Source: a virus
Length of the DNA stretch: 29,225 bases
Virus record (IMG/VR): IMGVR_UViG_3300028045_000068
Span: 1 to 29,225 of that record
Direction: 5' to 3' (one strand)
Within the stretch, counting starts at the first letter, position 1, and every line of letters starts with the position of its first letter. Positions 7,086 to 15,366 of the stretch are shown here, piece by piece. The position numbers and the translations under genes were made by a program. The notes under the pieces were generated by a model, which worked only from the letters and a program-made list of their open reading frames with translations, was not told where the DNA came from and did no database searches.

Positions 7086-7975
7086 TGGCCCGCCGCGCCG
7101 TCGCCGGGCAGGTCCGCCAGCCCAAGACGCTGGAGAAGCGATACCGCCGGGCCCTGCTCCGCCGTGCGCGCCTCGCCCGGGACCTGGTGCGCGCGCGCAT
7201 GGCCCCCGTGCTCCGGAAGGCCCGCGCCACCGAGCGGACCGACGCGCTCGACGAGTTCGTCGGCGAGCTGTCGCTGGACATCGGGTCGATCGCTGCCGCC
7301 ATCGACGCCGTCGCGCCCATCGACGAGGGGGAACTTCTCGAACTCGCCATGGCGGTCGAGCAGTTCACCACCCGCCAGGTCCAGCGGTCGCTCGCGCAGG
7401 TCGTGCCGACCATCCAGGTGTTCACGGAGGAGACGGCGCTGATCTATGAGGCGTTCATCGCGGAGAACGTCGCGCTCATCAAGTCCCTTGACGCGCGCTA
7501 CTTCGAGGACTTGGAGGCGCTGGTCCAGAAGGCGTTCCGCGAGGGCACGACCACCGACCAGTTCGCCAAGGAGCTCACCCGCCGCTTCGAGGTCTCCGAG
7601 AGCCGGGCGCGTCTCATCGGGCGGGACCAGATCGCCAAGCTCAACGGGCAGGTGACCCAGCACCGGCAGACGCAGCTTGGGATCGACGAGTACCAGTGGC
7701 AGACCGCGGGCGACGAGCGGGTCACGGGCGCGCCGGGCGGGCTGTACCCGGACGCGCGACCGAGCCACTACGCGCTGGACGGCAAGTTCTACCGGTGGTC
7801 GGAGCCGCCCGTCGCCGGCCGCAGCGGCGAGCCCGCCCACCCGGGTGAGGCCATCAACTGCCGATGCGTGGCCCGTGCCGTCGTGAGCCCCAAGCAGCGC
7901 GAGCGGCTGGCCCGCGAGCAGGCGGCGCGCGAGGCAAATGAGGCAGCGATCGGCGCGTCCCAGATCGGAACGTAG
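7085..7975 (+). CDS. minor head protein, SPP1 gp7 / Mu gpF family
   Basis: This 296-residue protein has a basic helical N-terminus and the characteristic C-terminal gp7 module: SRARLIGRDQIAKLNGQ around residues 178-194, then YQWQTAGDERV, HYALDGKFYRW and the terminal HPGEAINCRC motif (residues about 256-265) with its paired cysteines. Such proteins are minor capsid or ejection-linked components that bind the portal. The gene lies directly after the portal region as in many related phages. The ATG overlaps the previous stop (TGATG). The ORF is open further upstream, but those starts lie within the two preceding genes. Assignment is secure to family level. Confidence 0.9.
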   Translation: MARRAVAGQVRQPKTLEKRYRRALLRRARLARDLVRARMAPVLRKARATERTDALDEFVGELSLDIGSIAAAIDAVAPIDEGELLELAMAVEQFTTRQVQRSLAQVVPTIQVFTEETALIYEAFIAENVALIKSLDARYFEDLEALVQKAFREGTTTDQFAKELTRRFEVSESRARLIGRDQIAKLNGQVTQHRQTQLGIDEYQWQTAGDERVTGAPGGLYPDARPSHYALDGKFYRWSEPPVAGRSGEPAHPGEAINCRCVARAVVSPKQRERLAREQAAREANEAAIGASQIGT

Positions 7976-7984
7976 TTGGCCGGG

Positions 7985-8014
7985 TTGACACACCCGCCCC
8001 CGGCACGGTATCCC
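7985..8014 (+). promoter_or_regulatory. predicted sigma70-type promoter before protease/capsid genes
   Basis: A perfect TTGACA (7985-7990) is followed after 18 bases by TATCCC (8009-8014), in a 70-base non-coding gap. Transcription would start near 8021, leaving a leader of about 25 bases before the ATG at 8046. The position suggests extra transcription of scaffold, decoration and capsid genes. Confidence 0.5.
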
Positions 8015-8045
8015 CAGAGGGTAGCCCCCTCCTCTCGGATGGCAG

Positions 8046-9278
8046 ATGGACCCGGCCGCCACGCCCGCGAACCCCAAGACCCCCGCGGGTCTCGTCGAGG
8101 TTCGGCGGTACGACTTCGCCGGGGCCATCCTCGCCGCGCCCCACCCGCGCGCTGACGGCTCGCTGCTCTGCGAGGCCATCGTCTGCCGGGAGGGCATCCT
8201 CGAGTACCGGCAGGCCGACGGCAGCATCCGGCGCGAGCTCGTGACCCGGGAGGCGGTCGACAGCACCGCCAAGTCGATCGGCCGCGCCGCGGTGACCGAC
8301 GAGCACCCGCCCGAGTTCGTGACCCCCGACAATGTCGGCGAGTACGGCGTGGGCGACGTGGACGGCGAGGTCTACGTCGAGGAGGACACGCAGGGCGGCT
8401 ACTGCAAGGTCCGCACCGCGGTCCGCCGCCGGGACGCGATCGACGGGCTCCGTTCCAAGCGGCTGCGGGACGTGTCCCCGGGCTACACCGTCCGGCTCGA
8501 CATGACCCCGGGCGAGCACCCGAAGTGGGGCGCCTACGACGCCCGCCAGATGGAGCGCACGGTCAACCACCTCGCGCTGACGGCGCGCGGGCGAGGCACC
8601 GACGTGCCGATCCGCGCCGACTCGCTGGACGCTGTCCAGGTCCCCGCCCCCTCCCGGGGCACCACCACCGACCCTGGAGCAGGGATGAACCCGAAGCTCG
8701 CGACGCTCGCCGGCCGACTCGGCCTCGACGTCCGTACCGACATGGCCGACGGAGACGTGATCGACATGATCGCCTCCGCCGTGATGGCCAAGATCAAGGA
8801 GGGCGACGACGCCGTCGCCGCCAACGAGGACATGGTCGCCAAGGCGGACATGGACAAGATGATGGCGGAGCGCGACGCGGCCATCGCCGAGCGCGACGAG
8901 CTCAAGGGCAAGGCCGACGAGGCCGCTGCCGCCGAGCAGGTCAAGCAGGACGCCGCCGACAAGGCCGACCTGACCGCGACCGCCGAGAAGCTGGGCATCA
9001 AGCTCGACGCCGCGGCCGACCTCCCGGCCATCCGTCGGGCCCTCGCCGCCACGGTCGTCCCCGAGCTGCGCGCCGACGCCTCCGACGACTACGTCGCTGG
9101 CCTCGTCGCCGCTGCCAAGGTCAAGGCCGCCAAGGTCACCCCGGCCGGGCGTCACGACGCCTGGGGCAAGACGCCCGCCGCCACCCCGAAGCGCGATGAC
9201 GCCGCCGACGTGCCCTACGTTGACGGCTGGTCGCACCTCGACTCCGCCAACACCACGAACAACGGAGGCCGCCTGTGA
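8046..9278 (+). CDS. DUF2213-type prohead protease with C-terminal scaffold domain
   Basis: The 410-residue product has an N-terminal DUF2213-like domain (about 15-185) and a helical C-terminal scaffold-like domain (214-400). In the first, TDEHPPE (His87) and RDVSPGYTV (Ser144) match the His and Ser positions expected of prohead-protease-like folds; I infer protease activity from this and from gene order. The second is Ala/Lys/Asp/Glu-rich coiled coil, for example ERDAAIAERDELKGK. It precedes the decoration and capsid genes, the standard position. The ATG at 8046 has only a weak ribosome site. A strong internal site before Met214 predicts a separately made scaffold (see 8685-9278). The stop overlaps the next GTG (GTGA). 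Confidence 0.85.
   Translation: MDPAATPANPKTPAGLVEVRRYDFAGAILAAPHPRADGSLLCEAIVCREGILEYRQADGSIRRELVTREAVDSTAKSIGRAAVTDEHPPEFVTPDNVGEYGVGDVDGEVYVEEDTQGGYCKVRTAVRRRDAIDGLRSKRLRDVSPGYTVRLDMTPGEHPKWGAYDARQMERTVNHLALTARGRGTDVPIRADSLDAVQVPAPSRGTTTDPGAGMNPKLATLAGRLGLDVRTDMADGDVIDMIASAVMAKIKEGDDAVAANEDMVAKADMDKMMAERDAAIAERDELKGKADEAAAAEQVKQDAADKADLTATAEKLGIKLDAAADLPAIRRALAATVVPELRADASDDYVAGLVAAAKVKAAKVTPAGRHDAWGKTPAATPKRDDAADVPYVDGWSHLDSANTTNNGGRL
8685..9278 (+). CDS. nested scaffold protein from internal in-frame start
   Basis: Met214 of the protease ORF is preceded by GGAGCAGGG, with GGAG 5 bases upstream of the ATG, a better ribosome site than that of the full-length gene. It falls exactly at the boundary between the DUF2213-like domain and the coiled-coil region, after a Pro/Thr-rich linker. 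Independent initiation would give a 197-residue free scaffold in excess over the fusion. This is known for lambda C/Nu3 and Mu I/Z, where the protease and scaffold share a C-terminus. The start and domain boundary are observed; expression is inferred. Confidence 0.6.
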   Translation: MNPKLATLAGRLGLDVRTDMADGDVIDMIASAVMAKIKEGDDAVAANEDMVAKADMDKMMAERDAAIAERDELKGKADEAAAAEQVKQDAADKADLTATAEKLGIKLDAAADLPAIRRALAATVVPELRADASDDYVAGLVAAAKVKAAKVTPAGRHDAWGKTPAATPKRDDAADVPYVDGWSHLDSANTTNNGGRL

Positions 9279-10453
9279 GCGCCGCCAACTTCCACGTCCG
9301 CGCGGGCGACGTCCAGTCGCAGCACGCCCAGGGCTTCATCGGCCAGATCATCGGCTCCTTTGAGTCGCTGCTCCTGACGAATAAGAACCCGCAGGCCAAG
9401 CAGGTCTCAACCATCACGGTCGGCGGCGCCACGAACGACACCGACTACTCGGTGACGATCGGCGGCAGCGCCTCCGAGTTCACGTCGGACGCCTCGGCCA
9501 CCGTCGCGGAGATCCACGCCGGTCTCGTCGCTGCCATCAACGCCAACCCGGTCGCCCGCGGCCAGATGGTCGCCAGCGGCGCCAGCCCGAGCATCGTGCT
9601 CACCGCGGTCTACCCCGGCCAGGCCATCACGGTCACCGTCGCCGACGCCGGCTCGGGCGACCTCGGCAGCGTCGCCGCCACCACCGCCGCGGCCACCGCG
9701 TCCTCGGTCGGCTTCGGCAAGGCCATGGTCAACAACGGCTACACCGCGGACCGCCCCGACATGATCGGGCACGTCGCCTCCACCGCCGACTTCTCGGCGC
9801 AGGTCGAGACGTTCACCTACGGCTCGGTCGGTTCTGGAGACGAGGTCACCCTCGAGGTCCTGTTCGAGGGGCGCCGGTACGCCGAGACGGTGACCTACGC
9901 CACCTCGCAGACCGCGACGCTCGCCGCGCTCGTCACCGCGATGGACGTGATCCTCGACGCCGCCTTCGGTGCTGGGCTCTCCATCCTGCTGGCCTCCGAC
10001 GCGACGACCATCACGCTCACCTCCGACGTGGCCGGCTCCGAGTTCGACGCCACCTCCATGGTGGACGGCGCGGGCACGGTCGTGAAGGCCTACACCACGG
10101 GCCCCAGCGTCGCCACGAGCTTCCAGCGTCTGTTCGCTGGCTTCGCGAAGCGCCGCATGGACATCGAGGACGCCACCCTCGCGGGTGACGACCCGGCCTA
10201 CCCCGCCAACATCGGCGTGGAGACGGTCACCCGTGGCCTCGGCTACGTCGAGAACTCGCAGGGCGTCAGCTTCGGCGACGCCGTCTACGTCGACCTCGGG
10301 GCCGCCAGCGGCACCAAGGGCGATTTCTTCAACTCGGCCGCCACCGGTCGCGTCTACCTCCCCCGGGAGAAGGCGCTCTGGGAACGTGACGAGTACAGCA
10401 CCAGCAGCAACGACGTCGCGGTCCTCCGCGTCGAGTCTGGGAGGATCGGCTGA
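9275..10453 (+). CDS. head decoration / structural cement-type protein with two inserted beta domains
   Basis: The 392-residue protein lies between scaffold and major capsid genes, the place of decoration or cement proteins. The GTG at 9275 overlaps the preceding stop and has GGAGG about 10 bases upstream. The N-terminus (1-40) and C-terminus (about 275-392, with AYPANIGVETVTRGLGYVEN and KALWERDEYS) look like the core. Between them lie two beta-rich modules of about 90 residues: 43-140 (STITVGGATNDTDYSVTIGG) and 176-272 (VETFTYGSVGSGDEVTLEVL). Each follows the pattern of strand pair, central helix (VAEIHAGLVAAINA; LAALVTAMDVILDA) and an I-x-L-T strand. These may project from the capsid. Family name is uncertain. 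Confidence 0.75.
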   Translation: MSAANFHVRAGDVQSQHAQGFIGQIIGSFESLLLTNKNPQAKQVSTITVGGATNDTDYSVTIGGSASEFTSDASATVAEIHAGLVAAINANPVARGQMVASGASPSIVLTAVYPGQAITVTVADAGSGDLGSVAATTAAATASSVGFGKAMVNNGYTADRPDMIGHVASTADFSAQVETFTYGSVGSGDEVTLEVLFEGRRYAETVTYATSQTATLAALVTAMDVILDAAFGAGLSILLASDATTITLTSDVAGSEFDATSMVDGAGTVVKAYTTGPSVATSFQRLFAGFAKRRMDIEDATLAGDDPAYPANIGVETVTRGLGYVENSQGVSFGDAVYVDLGAASGTKGDFFNSAATGRVYLPREKALWERDEYSTSSNDVAVLRVESGRIG

Positions 10454-11571
10454 TGTCCGCCACCGTCTTCAACCTCGGCCTCAACGGCCGCCTCTCCCCC
10501 ATGTCCGCCGGCTCCGCGCTGGTGGGCATGATCGCGCGCGCGCGCTCCACCGCGCCGGTCCGCATGGACTCGGCCGGGATGCCGCACTCCGATCTCCAGG
10601 GGCAGTTCCTCACCCAGACGGTCGCGGGCTTCAAGGCCCACCTCCGCAGCGTGGACCCCAACCGGGCCGATGCCTTCTCCGCCGGTCTCGGCGGTGTCGG
10701 TGCGCAGGACCTCACCCAGACGCTTCGCCGCGTGCTCACCGAGCCGCTGGCGCAGCCCACGGGCCTGACCCTGTTCAGCCGCAACACCGAGGTCCAGCCC
10801 GGCGCCATCCAGTACAAGTCCCGGCGCACCTACGCCGCGGGCGAGGCTGCTCTGGTCCGCTCGGGCTCGGCCGGCAACATCCCCAAGGTGGAGCTGGGTC
10901 AGACCGAAATGGTCCGCCCCGTGCGCTACCTCGCGATCGGCATCGACACGGACCTGTTCCAGCAGATGGCCGACAACTTCATGGGCATCAACTCGACCGC
11001 CCAGAAGATCAAGGCCGGGCGGAGCATCATCGACCGCACCATCAACCGCTTCCTCTGGAGCGGCAACCAGGACGCGGACCTCTGGGGCATCCTCGACTAC
11101 CCGTACCTGGACAAGCAGGTCCCGGGCGTCGCGATCTCGTCCTCGAGCACCGCGGCCCAGATCATCGCGGCCGTCACGGACATCGCCTACCACGCCTTCA
11201 ACCAGTCGGACGCCGTCTTCGAGAGCAACGCCATCGCGCTGTCTCCGCGGATCATGTCCTACCTGGCGAAGACCCCGCGGTCGACGACCACCGACACCTC
11301 CATCCTCTCGTGGCTCAAGGACAACTTGACCCACATCAAGAAGTGGACGGTGGCGCCCGAGCTCAAGGACGCCAACGGCACCGGCGTGGACGGCATCCTT
11401 GCCTACCGCGACGACTCCGAAGGCGTTGAGTGGATGTCGGTCATGGCGCCGACGCTGCTCCCGCCCGTCCGCGAGGGCCTCGGTGAGGTGTCCTACCTCG
11501 TCGCCGGCTTCGGTGGCGTGCAGATGCCCAACGTCGGCAACAACGTGCTGTCCTTCCACTCCATCAGCTGA
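10453..11571 (+). CDS. major capsid protein, DUF2184-type
   Basis: The 372-residue protein matches the DUF2184 class of HK97-fold capsid proteins. Recognisable pieces are the mid-region RRTYAAGEAALVRSGSAGNIP and VRYLAIGIDTDLFQQM, the helix segment INRFLWSGNQDADLWGILDYP, a P-domain-like stretch (LSPRIMSYL, TTDTSILSWLK) and the C-terminal MAPTLLPPVREGLGEVSYLV. The combination of DUF1073 portal, DUF2213 protease/scaffold and DUF2184 capsid is a known head module. The ATG at 10453 overlaps the preceding stop (TGATG) with GGGAGG just upstream. The N-terminal 60 residues may be removed by the protease. Icosahedral shell assembly is inferred from family membership. Confidence 0.92.
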   Translation: MSATVFNLGLNGRLSPMSAGSALVGMIARARSTAPVRMDSAGMPHSDLQGQFLTQTVAGFKAHLRSVDPNRADAFSAGLGGVGAQDLTQTLRRVLTEPLAQPTGLTLFSRNTEVQPGAIQYKSRRTYAAGEAALVRSGSAGNIPKVELGQTEMVRPVRYLAIGIDTDLFQQMADNFMGINSTAQKIKAGRSIIDRTINRFLWSGNQDADLWGILDYPYLDKQVPGVAISSSSTAAQIIAAVTDIAYHAFNQSDAVFESNAIALSPRIMSYLAKTPRSTTTDTSILSWLKDNLTHIKKWTVAPELKDANGTGVDGILAYRDDSEGVEWMSVMAPTLLPPVREGLGEVSYLVAGFGGVQMPNVGNNVLSFHSIS

Positions 11572-11582
11572 GAGGCTCCCTC

Positions 11583-11834
11583 ATGCCTGCACCCGCCAAG
11601 CAGTTCCGCCTGATCAACCTGGGGACCGACCGCAAGGTCTTCGGCCCCTGGTACGACAAGGGAGGGCAGGAGGAGCACTCCGCCCTGCACCTCGCCTCCA
11701 CGGACCCGGTCGACCCGGGCCGGGAGGCGGGGTCCTCCCTCGTCATCGACGCCGCGACCAAGGCCCGTCTGGAGGCGCTCCCCGCCTTCAAGGCGATGAC
11801 CGAGCGCCGCCGCGTCGAGATCCGGTCTGTCTGA
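11583..11834 (+). CDS. hypothetical protein after capsid gene, 83 residues
   Basis: This small protein follows the capsid gene by 11 bases. It starts with FRLINLGTDRKVFGPWYDKGGQ, a possible beta strand pair, and ends with a charged helix (TKARLEALPAFKAMTERRRV). Small genes in this slot often encode head accessory or connector proteins, but I do not recognise this one. The ATG at 11583 is preceded by GAGG. It is clearly coding by position, spacing and codon use. Confidence 0.65.
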   Translation: MPAPAKQFRLINLGTDRKVFGPWYDKGGQEEHSALHLASTDPVDPGREAGSSLVIDAATKARLEALPAFKAMTERRRVEIRSV

Positions 11835-11837
11835 CCC

Positions 11838-12218
11838 ATGAGTGCCGCCCTCACGGTCTTCCGTCTCTACGCGCCCGAGTTCGCCACCACGGCGGACGCG
11901 GACGTGGAGACGATGATCGTGCAGGTGGCCACCCGCATCGACACGCCGTCCTTCACGGGCGTCGTAGACGCTGCCAAGGCCCGGCTCGCGGCGCATGAGT
12001 TCACGCTCATCGCCCGGGCCGCGGCCTCGTCCGGGGGCGCTGCCGGCGTCGGCCCCGTGGCGTCCCTCCGCGCCGGCGACCTGGCTGTCGCCTACGGTGC
12101 GCTCGCTGGTGCTGTCGCCTCCGCGGGCGACGACTACTACCGCAGCACCCACCACGGTCTCGCCTACCTCCAGCTCCGCAGCACGCGGGCCGCGGTCGGG
12201 TTCGGCGTCATCACCTGA
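11838..12218 (+). CDS. head-tail adaptor, DUF4054-like
   Basis: The 126-residue helical protein has the opening typical of DUF4054-type adaptors: VFRLYAPEFATTADADVETMIVQVATRI, followed by a long helix (DAAKARLAAHEFTLIARAA) and a C-terminal YYRSTHHGLAYLQL segment. Such proteins form the first connector ring below the portal. The gene lies between capsid and the virion-morphogenesis gene, as expected. I am confident of the adaptor role from sequence pattern and position; the exact family name is from memory. Confidence 0.75.
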   Translation: MSAALTVFRLYAPEFATTADADVETMIVQVATRIDTPSFTGVVDAAKARLAAHEFTLIARAAASSGGAAGVGPVASLRAGDLAVAYGALAGAVASAGDDYYRSTHHGLAYLQLRSTRAAVGFGVIT

Positions 12219-12230
12219 GCGGGGCCGCCC

Positions 12231-12824
12231 ATGAGCAGGGGCAAGATCACACTCGTCCGACCGCCCGACGCCGAGGGCGTGTCTGAGGCGGTCGTCGTCG
12301 TGATCGACCGCGGGCTGGACGCGCTCAAGGCCGAGGTGATGGGCTGGGCCCAGATGGGCGTCGTGGTCGGCATCCGGCAGGACAAGGGCAGCGTGCGCGA
12401 CGAGGACGGCGGCATCACGGTGGCGGGCTACGCCGCCGTCAATGAGTTCGGCAGCAGCGACGGCCGAGTGCCGGAGCGGTCGTTCATCCGGTCGACCCTC
12501 GACACGAACCGCGACGACTACGTCGAGCGCCTCGACGAGGTGCTGAACGACGCGATCGACGCCACGCTGGCCGCCCAGGTGGCAGGCCCGGGAACGCTCG
12601 CGCTCGAGCATGGTCTGGGGCTGCTCGGCATGGAGGCGGCCGGCGACGTGCAGGCCACGATCCGCGACCTCCGCGACCCGCCCAACTCGCCCCGCACGCT
12701 GCACCCATCGGTCGGCGGCACGAACCCCAACGGCAAGAAGTCCACGAACCCGCTGATCGACACGGGCCGGATGCGCGCGTCCATCGACTCCGAGGTCCGC
12801 CGCGGGACCGGGGGGCGGTCGTGA
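12231..12824 (+). CDS. neck / virion morphogenesis protein (HK97 gp10 or Mu gpG-like)
   Basis: The 197-residue protein has the signature of the gp10/gpG-like neck family: VVVGIRQDKG and VAGYAAVNEFG in the centre (about residues 43-75), PERSFIRSTLD next, a long helical region, and the C-terminal NPLIDTGRMRASIDSEVR. These proteins act in head-tail joining or tail completion. The stop overlaps the next GTG (GTGA), indicating coupling to the following connector gene. The ATG at 12231 follows a GGGG stretch. Family placement is good, although which neck layer it forms cannot be told from sequence. Confidence 0.75.
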   Translation: MSRGKITLVRPPDAEGVSEAVVVVIDRGLDALKAEVMGWAQMGVVVGIRQDKGSVRDEDGGITVAGYAAVNEFGSSDGRVPERSFIRSTLDTNRDDYVERLDEVLNDAIDATLAAQVAGPGTLALEHGLGLLGMEAAGDVQATIRDLRDPPNSPRTLHPSVGGTNPNGKKSTNPLIDTGRMRASIDSEVRRGTGGRS

Positions 12825-13171
12825 GCTACATCCTGAGCACCGAGCCTGTGACCCTGCGCCGCCGCACGACGGCGACGACCTACGGCGCCGACGGGCGGGC
12901 CGACACGCCCACGACGGTGGACTCGACCATCCAGGCATCCGTGCAGCCGCTCGGGGAGCAGGCGCTCCAGAACCTCAGCCTGGGCGAGCGGCAGCGGTCG
13001 CCGCGCCGCATCTACACCACGACGGCGCTCCAGACCGCGGACCCCGACACCGACCTCGCCCCCGACGAGATCATCATCGACGGCGAGACGTACCAACTCC
13101 AGAGCATCACGAGGCACCGGACCATCCTCCCCCACTACCGCGGGCTGCTGCTCCGCGTGCAGGAGGCGTAG
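12821..13171 (+). CDS. head closure / stopper-like connector protein
   Basis: The 116-residue protein opens with VTLRRRTTATTYGADGRADTP and continues with ASVQPLGEQALQNLSLGER, IYTTTALQTAD and the C-terminal DGETYQLQSITRHRTILPHYRGLL, a beta-barrel pattern typical of small head-closure proteins. It lies between the gp10-like and tail terminator genes, where such a ring is expected. The GTG start overlaps the previous stop. The gene after it starts immediately at the stop codon with GGAGG in the overlap region. Confidence 0.7.
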   Translation: MSYILSTEPVTLRRRTTATTYGADGRADTPTTVDSTIQASVQPLGEQALQNLSLGERQRSPRRIYTTTALQTADPDTDLAPDEIIIDGETYQLQSITRHRTILPHYRGLLLRVQEA

Positions 13172-13741
13172 GTGGCTGCCTCCGAGACCGTGCTCCAGGC
13201 CGTGCGCGACTGGCTCCAGGCCAACGCCGACAGCGGCGGGGCCCTCACCGACGCGCAGGTCATCGTGGCCGAGCCCGACGCCCCGCGCCCCGCCAAGCCC
13301 TACCTCACGGTCAAGGTGACGACGCCCGGGGCGGTGGTCGGGGTGGACGAGACCATCAGCGACCTCGACGGCAGCAGCGACCCCCGCCGGCGCGCCAACG
13401 GCATCCGGCGGGCGACCGTCTCCGTGCAGGGCTTCGGCGCCGGCACAGAGGCGTGGCTCGAGCGCGCTCTGCTGCGGCTGGCCTTCGCCAGCGTCACCGA
13501 GGCCTTCGACACGGCCGGCGTGAACGCGCCGACCACGACGGGGGGCGTCCGCGACATCAGCGAACTCCTCGGCACCGCGTGGGAACCTCGGTACGCGCTC
13601 GACATCGACGTGGGCTATGGTCTGCGCACCGCATCGGACGACGCCGAGTCCCCGATCGCCCTCTCCACGGTCGACAGCGACACCACGCTGGCGGGCACCA
13701 CGCCCACCGACCTCACCATCGACCAGACGATCACCCTGTAG
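13172..13741 (+). CDS. tail terminator / neck terminator protein
   Basis: This 189-residue protein carries the pattern of myovirus neck terminators: an N-terminal helix (TVLQAVRDWLQAN), KPYLTVKVTTPG around residue 43-54, RRATVSVQGFGAGTEAW around 80-96, a helix (LERALLRLAFASVTEAF), then WEPRYALDIDVGYGLR near residue 137-152. It sits directly before the sheath gene. The terminator ring stops tube growth and docks the tail to the neck. The GTG start has AGGAGG 5 bases upstream. The C-terminal 35 residues are Thr/Asp-rich and may be an extension. Confidence 0.75.
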   Translation: MAASETVLQAVRDWLQANADSGGALTDAQVIVAEPDAPRPAKPYLTVKVTTPGAVVGVDETISDLDGSSDPRRRANGIRRATVSVQGFGAGTEAWLERALLRLAFASVTEAFDTAGVNAPTTTGGVRDISELLGTAWEPRYALDIDVGYGLRTASDDAESPIALSTVDSDTTLAGTTPTDLTIDQTITL

Positions 13742-13750
13742 GAGCCCTCC

Positions 13751-14842
13751 ATGCCTTCGTTCGGCCCCGGCTCGCTGTTCCCCGAGCTCGCCACCGTCAC
13801 GATCAACTTCGCCGCGGCCTCGGTCGGGCGCGCCTCGTTCGGCACCTGCATGGTCGTCGTCAAGGACTACCCGGCGAGCACGCGCACGGCGACGTACCTC
13901 AACGCCCAGGAGGTCGAGGCGGCCCTGGCGGCGTCCGAGATCACGTCGGCGCTCTCCACCAAGCTCAAGGCGATGTTTGCGCAGACCCCCAGCCCGGACA
14001 AGGTCAAGGTCGGCAAGATCGACGACGCGGGCGGCGAGTCCGTCGCGCAGGGCATCCAGGCGATCATCGCCGACGACGCCGACTTCTACGGGCTGGTCAT
14101 GAACAGCCGCACCGACGCGGACATCATCGCGGCGATCGCCGAGGTGACCACGCAGGAGGCCGGCGGGAACTTCTACCTGTGCATCGGCCAGAGCAGCTCC
14201 GCCGACTGGCTCACGAGCGGAAAGCCCACGGGCTACCTCTCGCAGGAGCGCGGCATCGTGCTCTACCACTCGTCGGACACCGAGCCGGGCGCCGAGTGCT
14301 GGGCGGCCAAGGTGCTGGCCTTCGACGCCGACGAGACCTCGGCCCCGTGGGTCTACCAGTCGCTCTCCAGCGTGGCCGCCTACGCCACCGCGCTCACGGC
14401 TGCGCAGGCCGCGTTCCTGGATGCCAACTTCGGCAACCGGATCGGCAACTTCGGCACGAACTACGCCGCCGTCACGTTCAAGGGGCTCAACCTGAACGGG
14501 CGCCCCATCGACCACGTCCTGACCGCGGACCTCATCCGGTTCCGCTCCTCCGAGCGGGTGGCCGACATGGTCGTCTCGCTCTCCGCCAAGGGCCTCAAGC
14601 TCACGGTGGACACCGAGGGCCAGGGCGCCATCGAGGGCGAACTCCAGGCGCTCGGCGAGGTGCTCATCGGCGCAGGCCACATCGACGCCGGCCAGTGGGA
14701 GATCGGCGCGCAGGCCATCACGGCCGCCGACCGCACCGCCCAGCGCCTCCGGTTCGTGAACGGCGCGACCGTCGAGAACCCGCTGATCACGGCCGCGATG
14801 ACCTTCAACCTCTCGACCTCGCCCATCACCGGCGCAGCGTAG
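13751..14842 (+). CDS. tail sheath protein, DUF3383-type
   Basis: The 363-residue protein resembles the DUF3383 class of contractile sheath proteins. Recognisable segments are the N-terminal TVTINFAAASVGRASFGTCMVV, the YLNAQEVEAAL strand-helix, DADFYGLVMNSRTDADI, a central domain with KVLAFDADETSAPWVYQSL, and the C-terminal FKGLNLNGRPIDHVLTADLIRF followed by QRLRFVNGATVENPL. It precedes the tube gene by 9 bases, the usual sheath-tube pair. GGAG precedes the ATG. A contractile tail, hence myovirus morphology, follows from this gene. Confidence 0.88.
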   Translation: MPSFGPGSLFPELATVTINFAAASVGRASFGTCMVVVKDYPASTRTATYLNAQEVEAALAASEITSALSTKLKAMFAQTPSPDKVKVGKIDDAGGESVAQGIQAIIADDADFYGLVMNSRTDADIIAAIAEVTTQEAGGNFYLCIGQSSSADWLTSGKPTGYLSQERGIVLYHSSDTEPGAECWAAKVLAFDADETSAPWVYQSLSSVAAYATALTAAQAAFLDANFGNRIGNFGTNYAAVTFKGLNLNGRPIDHVLTADLIRFRSSERVADMVVSLSAKGLKLTVDTEGQGAIEGELQALGEVLIGAGHIDAGQWEIGAQAITAADRTAQRLRFVNGATVENPLITAAMTFNLSTSPITGAA

Positions 14843-14851
14843 GAGCCCCCC

Positions 14852-15310
14852 ATGAGCCAGTCCCTCGGCATCCACGACCTCGCGTCCATCGTCTGCACCC
14901 TCGGCGGTGTCCGCATCAAGGGCACCACCGACGACGGCATCGAGATCGGGCCCGTCACGGCGGAGACCATCGCCAACGGCATCAGCGCGGACGGCGCGCA
15001 CCCGTTCGTGGAGATCACGAACGACAACCGCTTCGTGATGACGTTCTCGGTCTACCAGACCTCGGCGGCCTACGCGCGTCTCGCGCAGCTCCAGGCCGAG
15101 CAGGCGGCGGACGTCTTCAACAACGTCACCGACCCGTTCGCCCGGCGCGCGTACTTCAACAACCCGCGGACGGGCGACAAGTGCGTGAGCAACCGCCTCG
15201 TCTTCACGAACCGCCCGCCGCTGATGGGCAAGAAGGCCAACCAGCCTGTGCAGTTCCTGGTCTTCTTGCCGAACCCGACCATCACCCGGGGCGCGTCCAT
15301 CCTGGGCTGA
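14852..15310 (+). CDS. tail tube protein, DUF3277-like
   Basis: The 152-residue protein follows the sheath gene and has the DUF3277-type tube pattern: DLASIVCTLGGVRIKGTTDDG at the start, PVTAETIANGISADG, FVEITNDNRFVMTFSVYQTS and the C-terminal PPLMGKKANQPVQFLVFL. It builds the inner tube of the contractile tail. GGAG lies 7 bases before the ATG. It is followed by the hairpin at 15321-15340, which may separate these highly expressed genes from the chaperone and tape measure. Confidence 0.85.
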   Translation: MSQSLGIHDLASIVCTLGGVRIKGTTDDGIEIGPVTAETIANGISADGAHPFVEITNDNRFVMTFSVYQTSAAYARLAQLQAEQAADVFNNVTDPFARRAYFNNPRTGDKCVSNRLVFTNRPPLMGKKANQPVQFLVFLPNPTITRGASILG

Positions 15311-15320
15311 CCCCACCCCT

Positions 15321-15340
15321 GCCGGGGGCCTTTCCCCGGC
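15321..15340 (+). terminator. hairpin after the tail tube gene
   Basis: GCCGGGG (15321-15327) and CCCCGGC (15334-15340) form a perfect 7-bp stem around GCCTTT. The hairpin sits 10 bases after the tube stop and 26 bases before the chaperone gene. It lacks a downstream T-run, so it is either a weak terminator that lowers expression of downstream genes or an mRNA-stabilising structure. Confidence 0.5.
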
Positions 15341-15366
15341 GCTGACCCTTCAACGGAGCACCCGCC

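Noticed and set aside
12518-15316. Long open frame of 932 codons on the minus strand
   Set aside because: It lies opposite five well-supported plus-strand neck and tail genes. Its translation is rich in Arg, Gly, Asp and Val with no domain, as expected from the complement of GC-rich codons.
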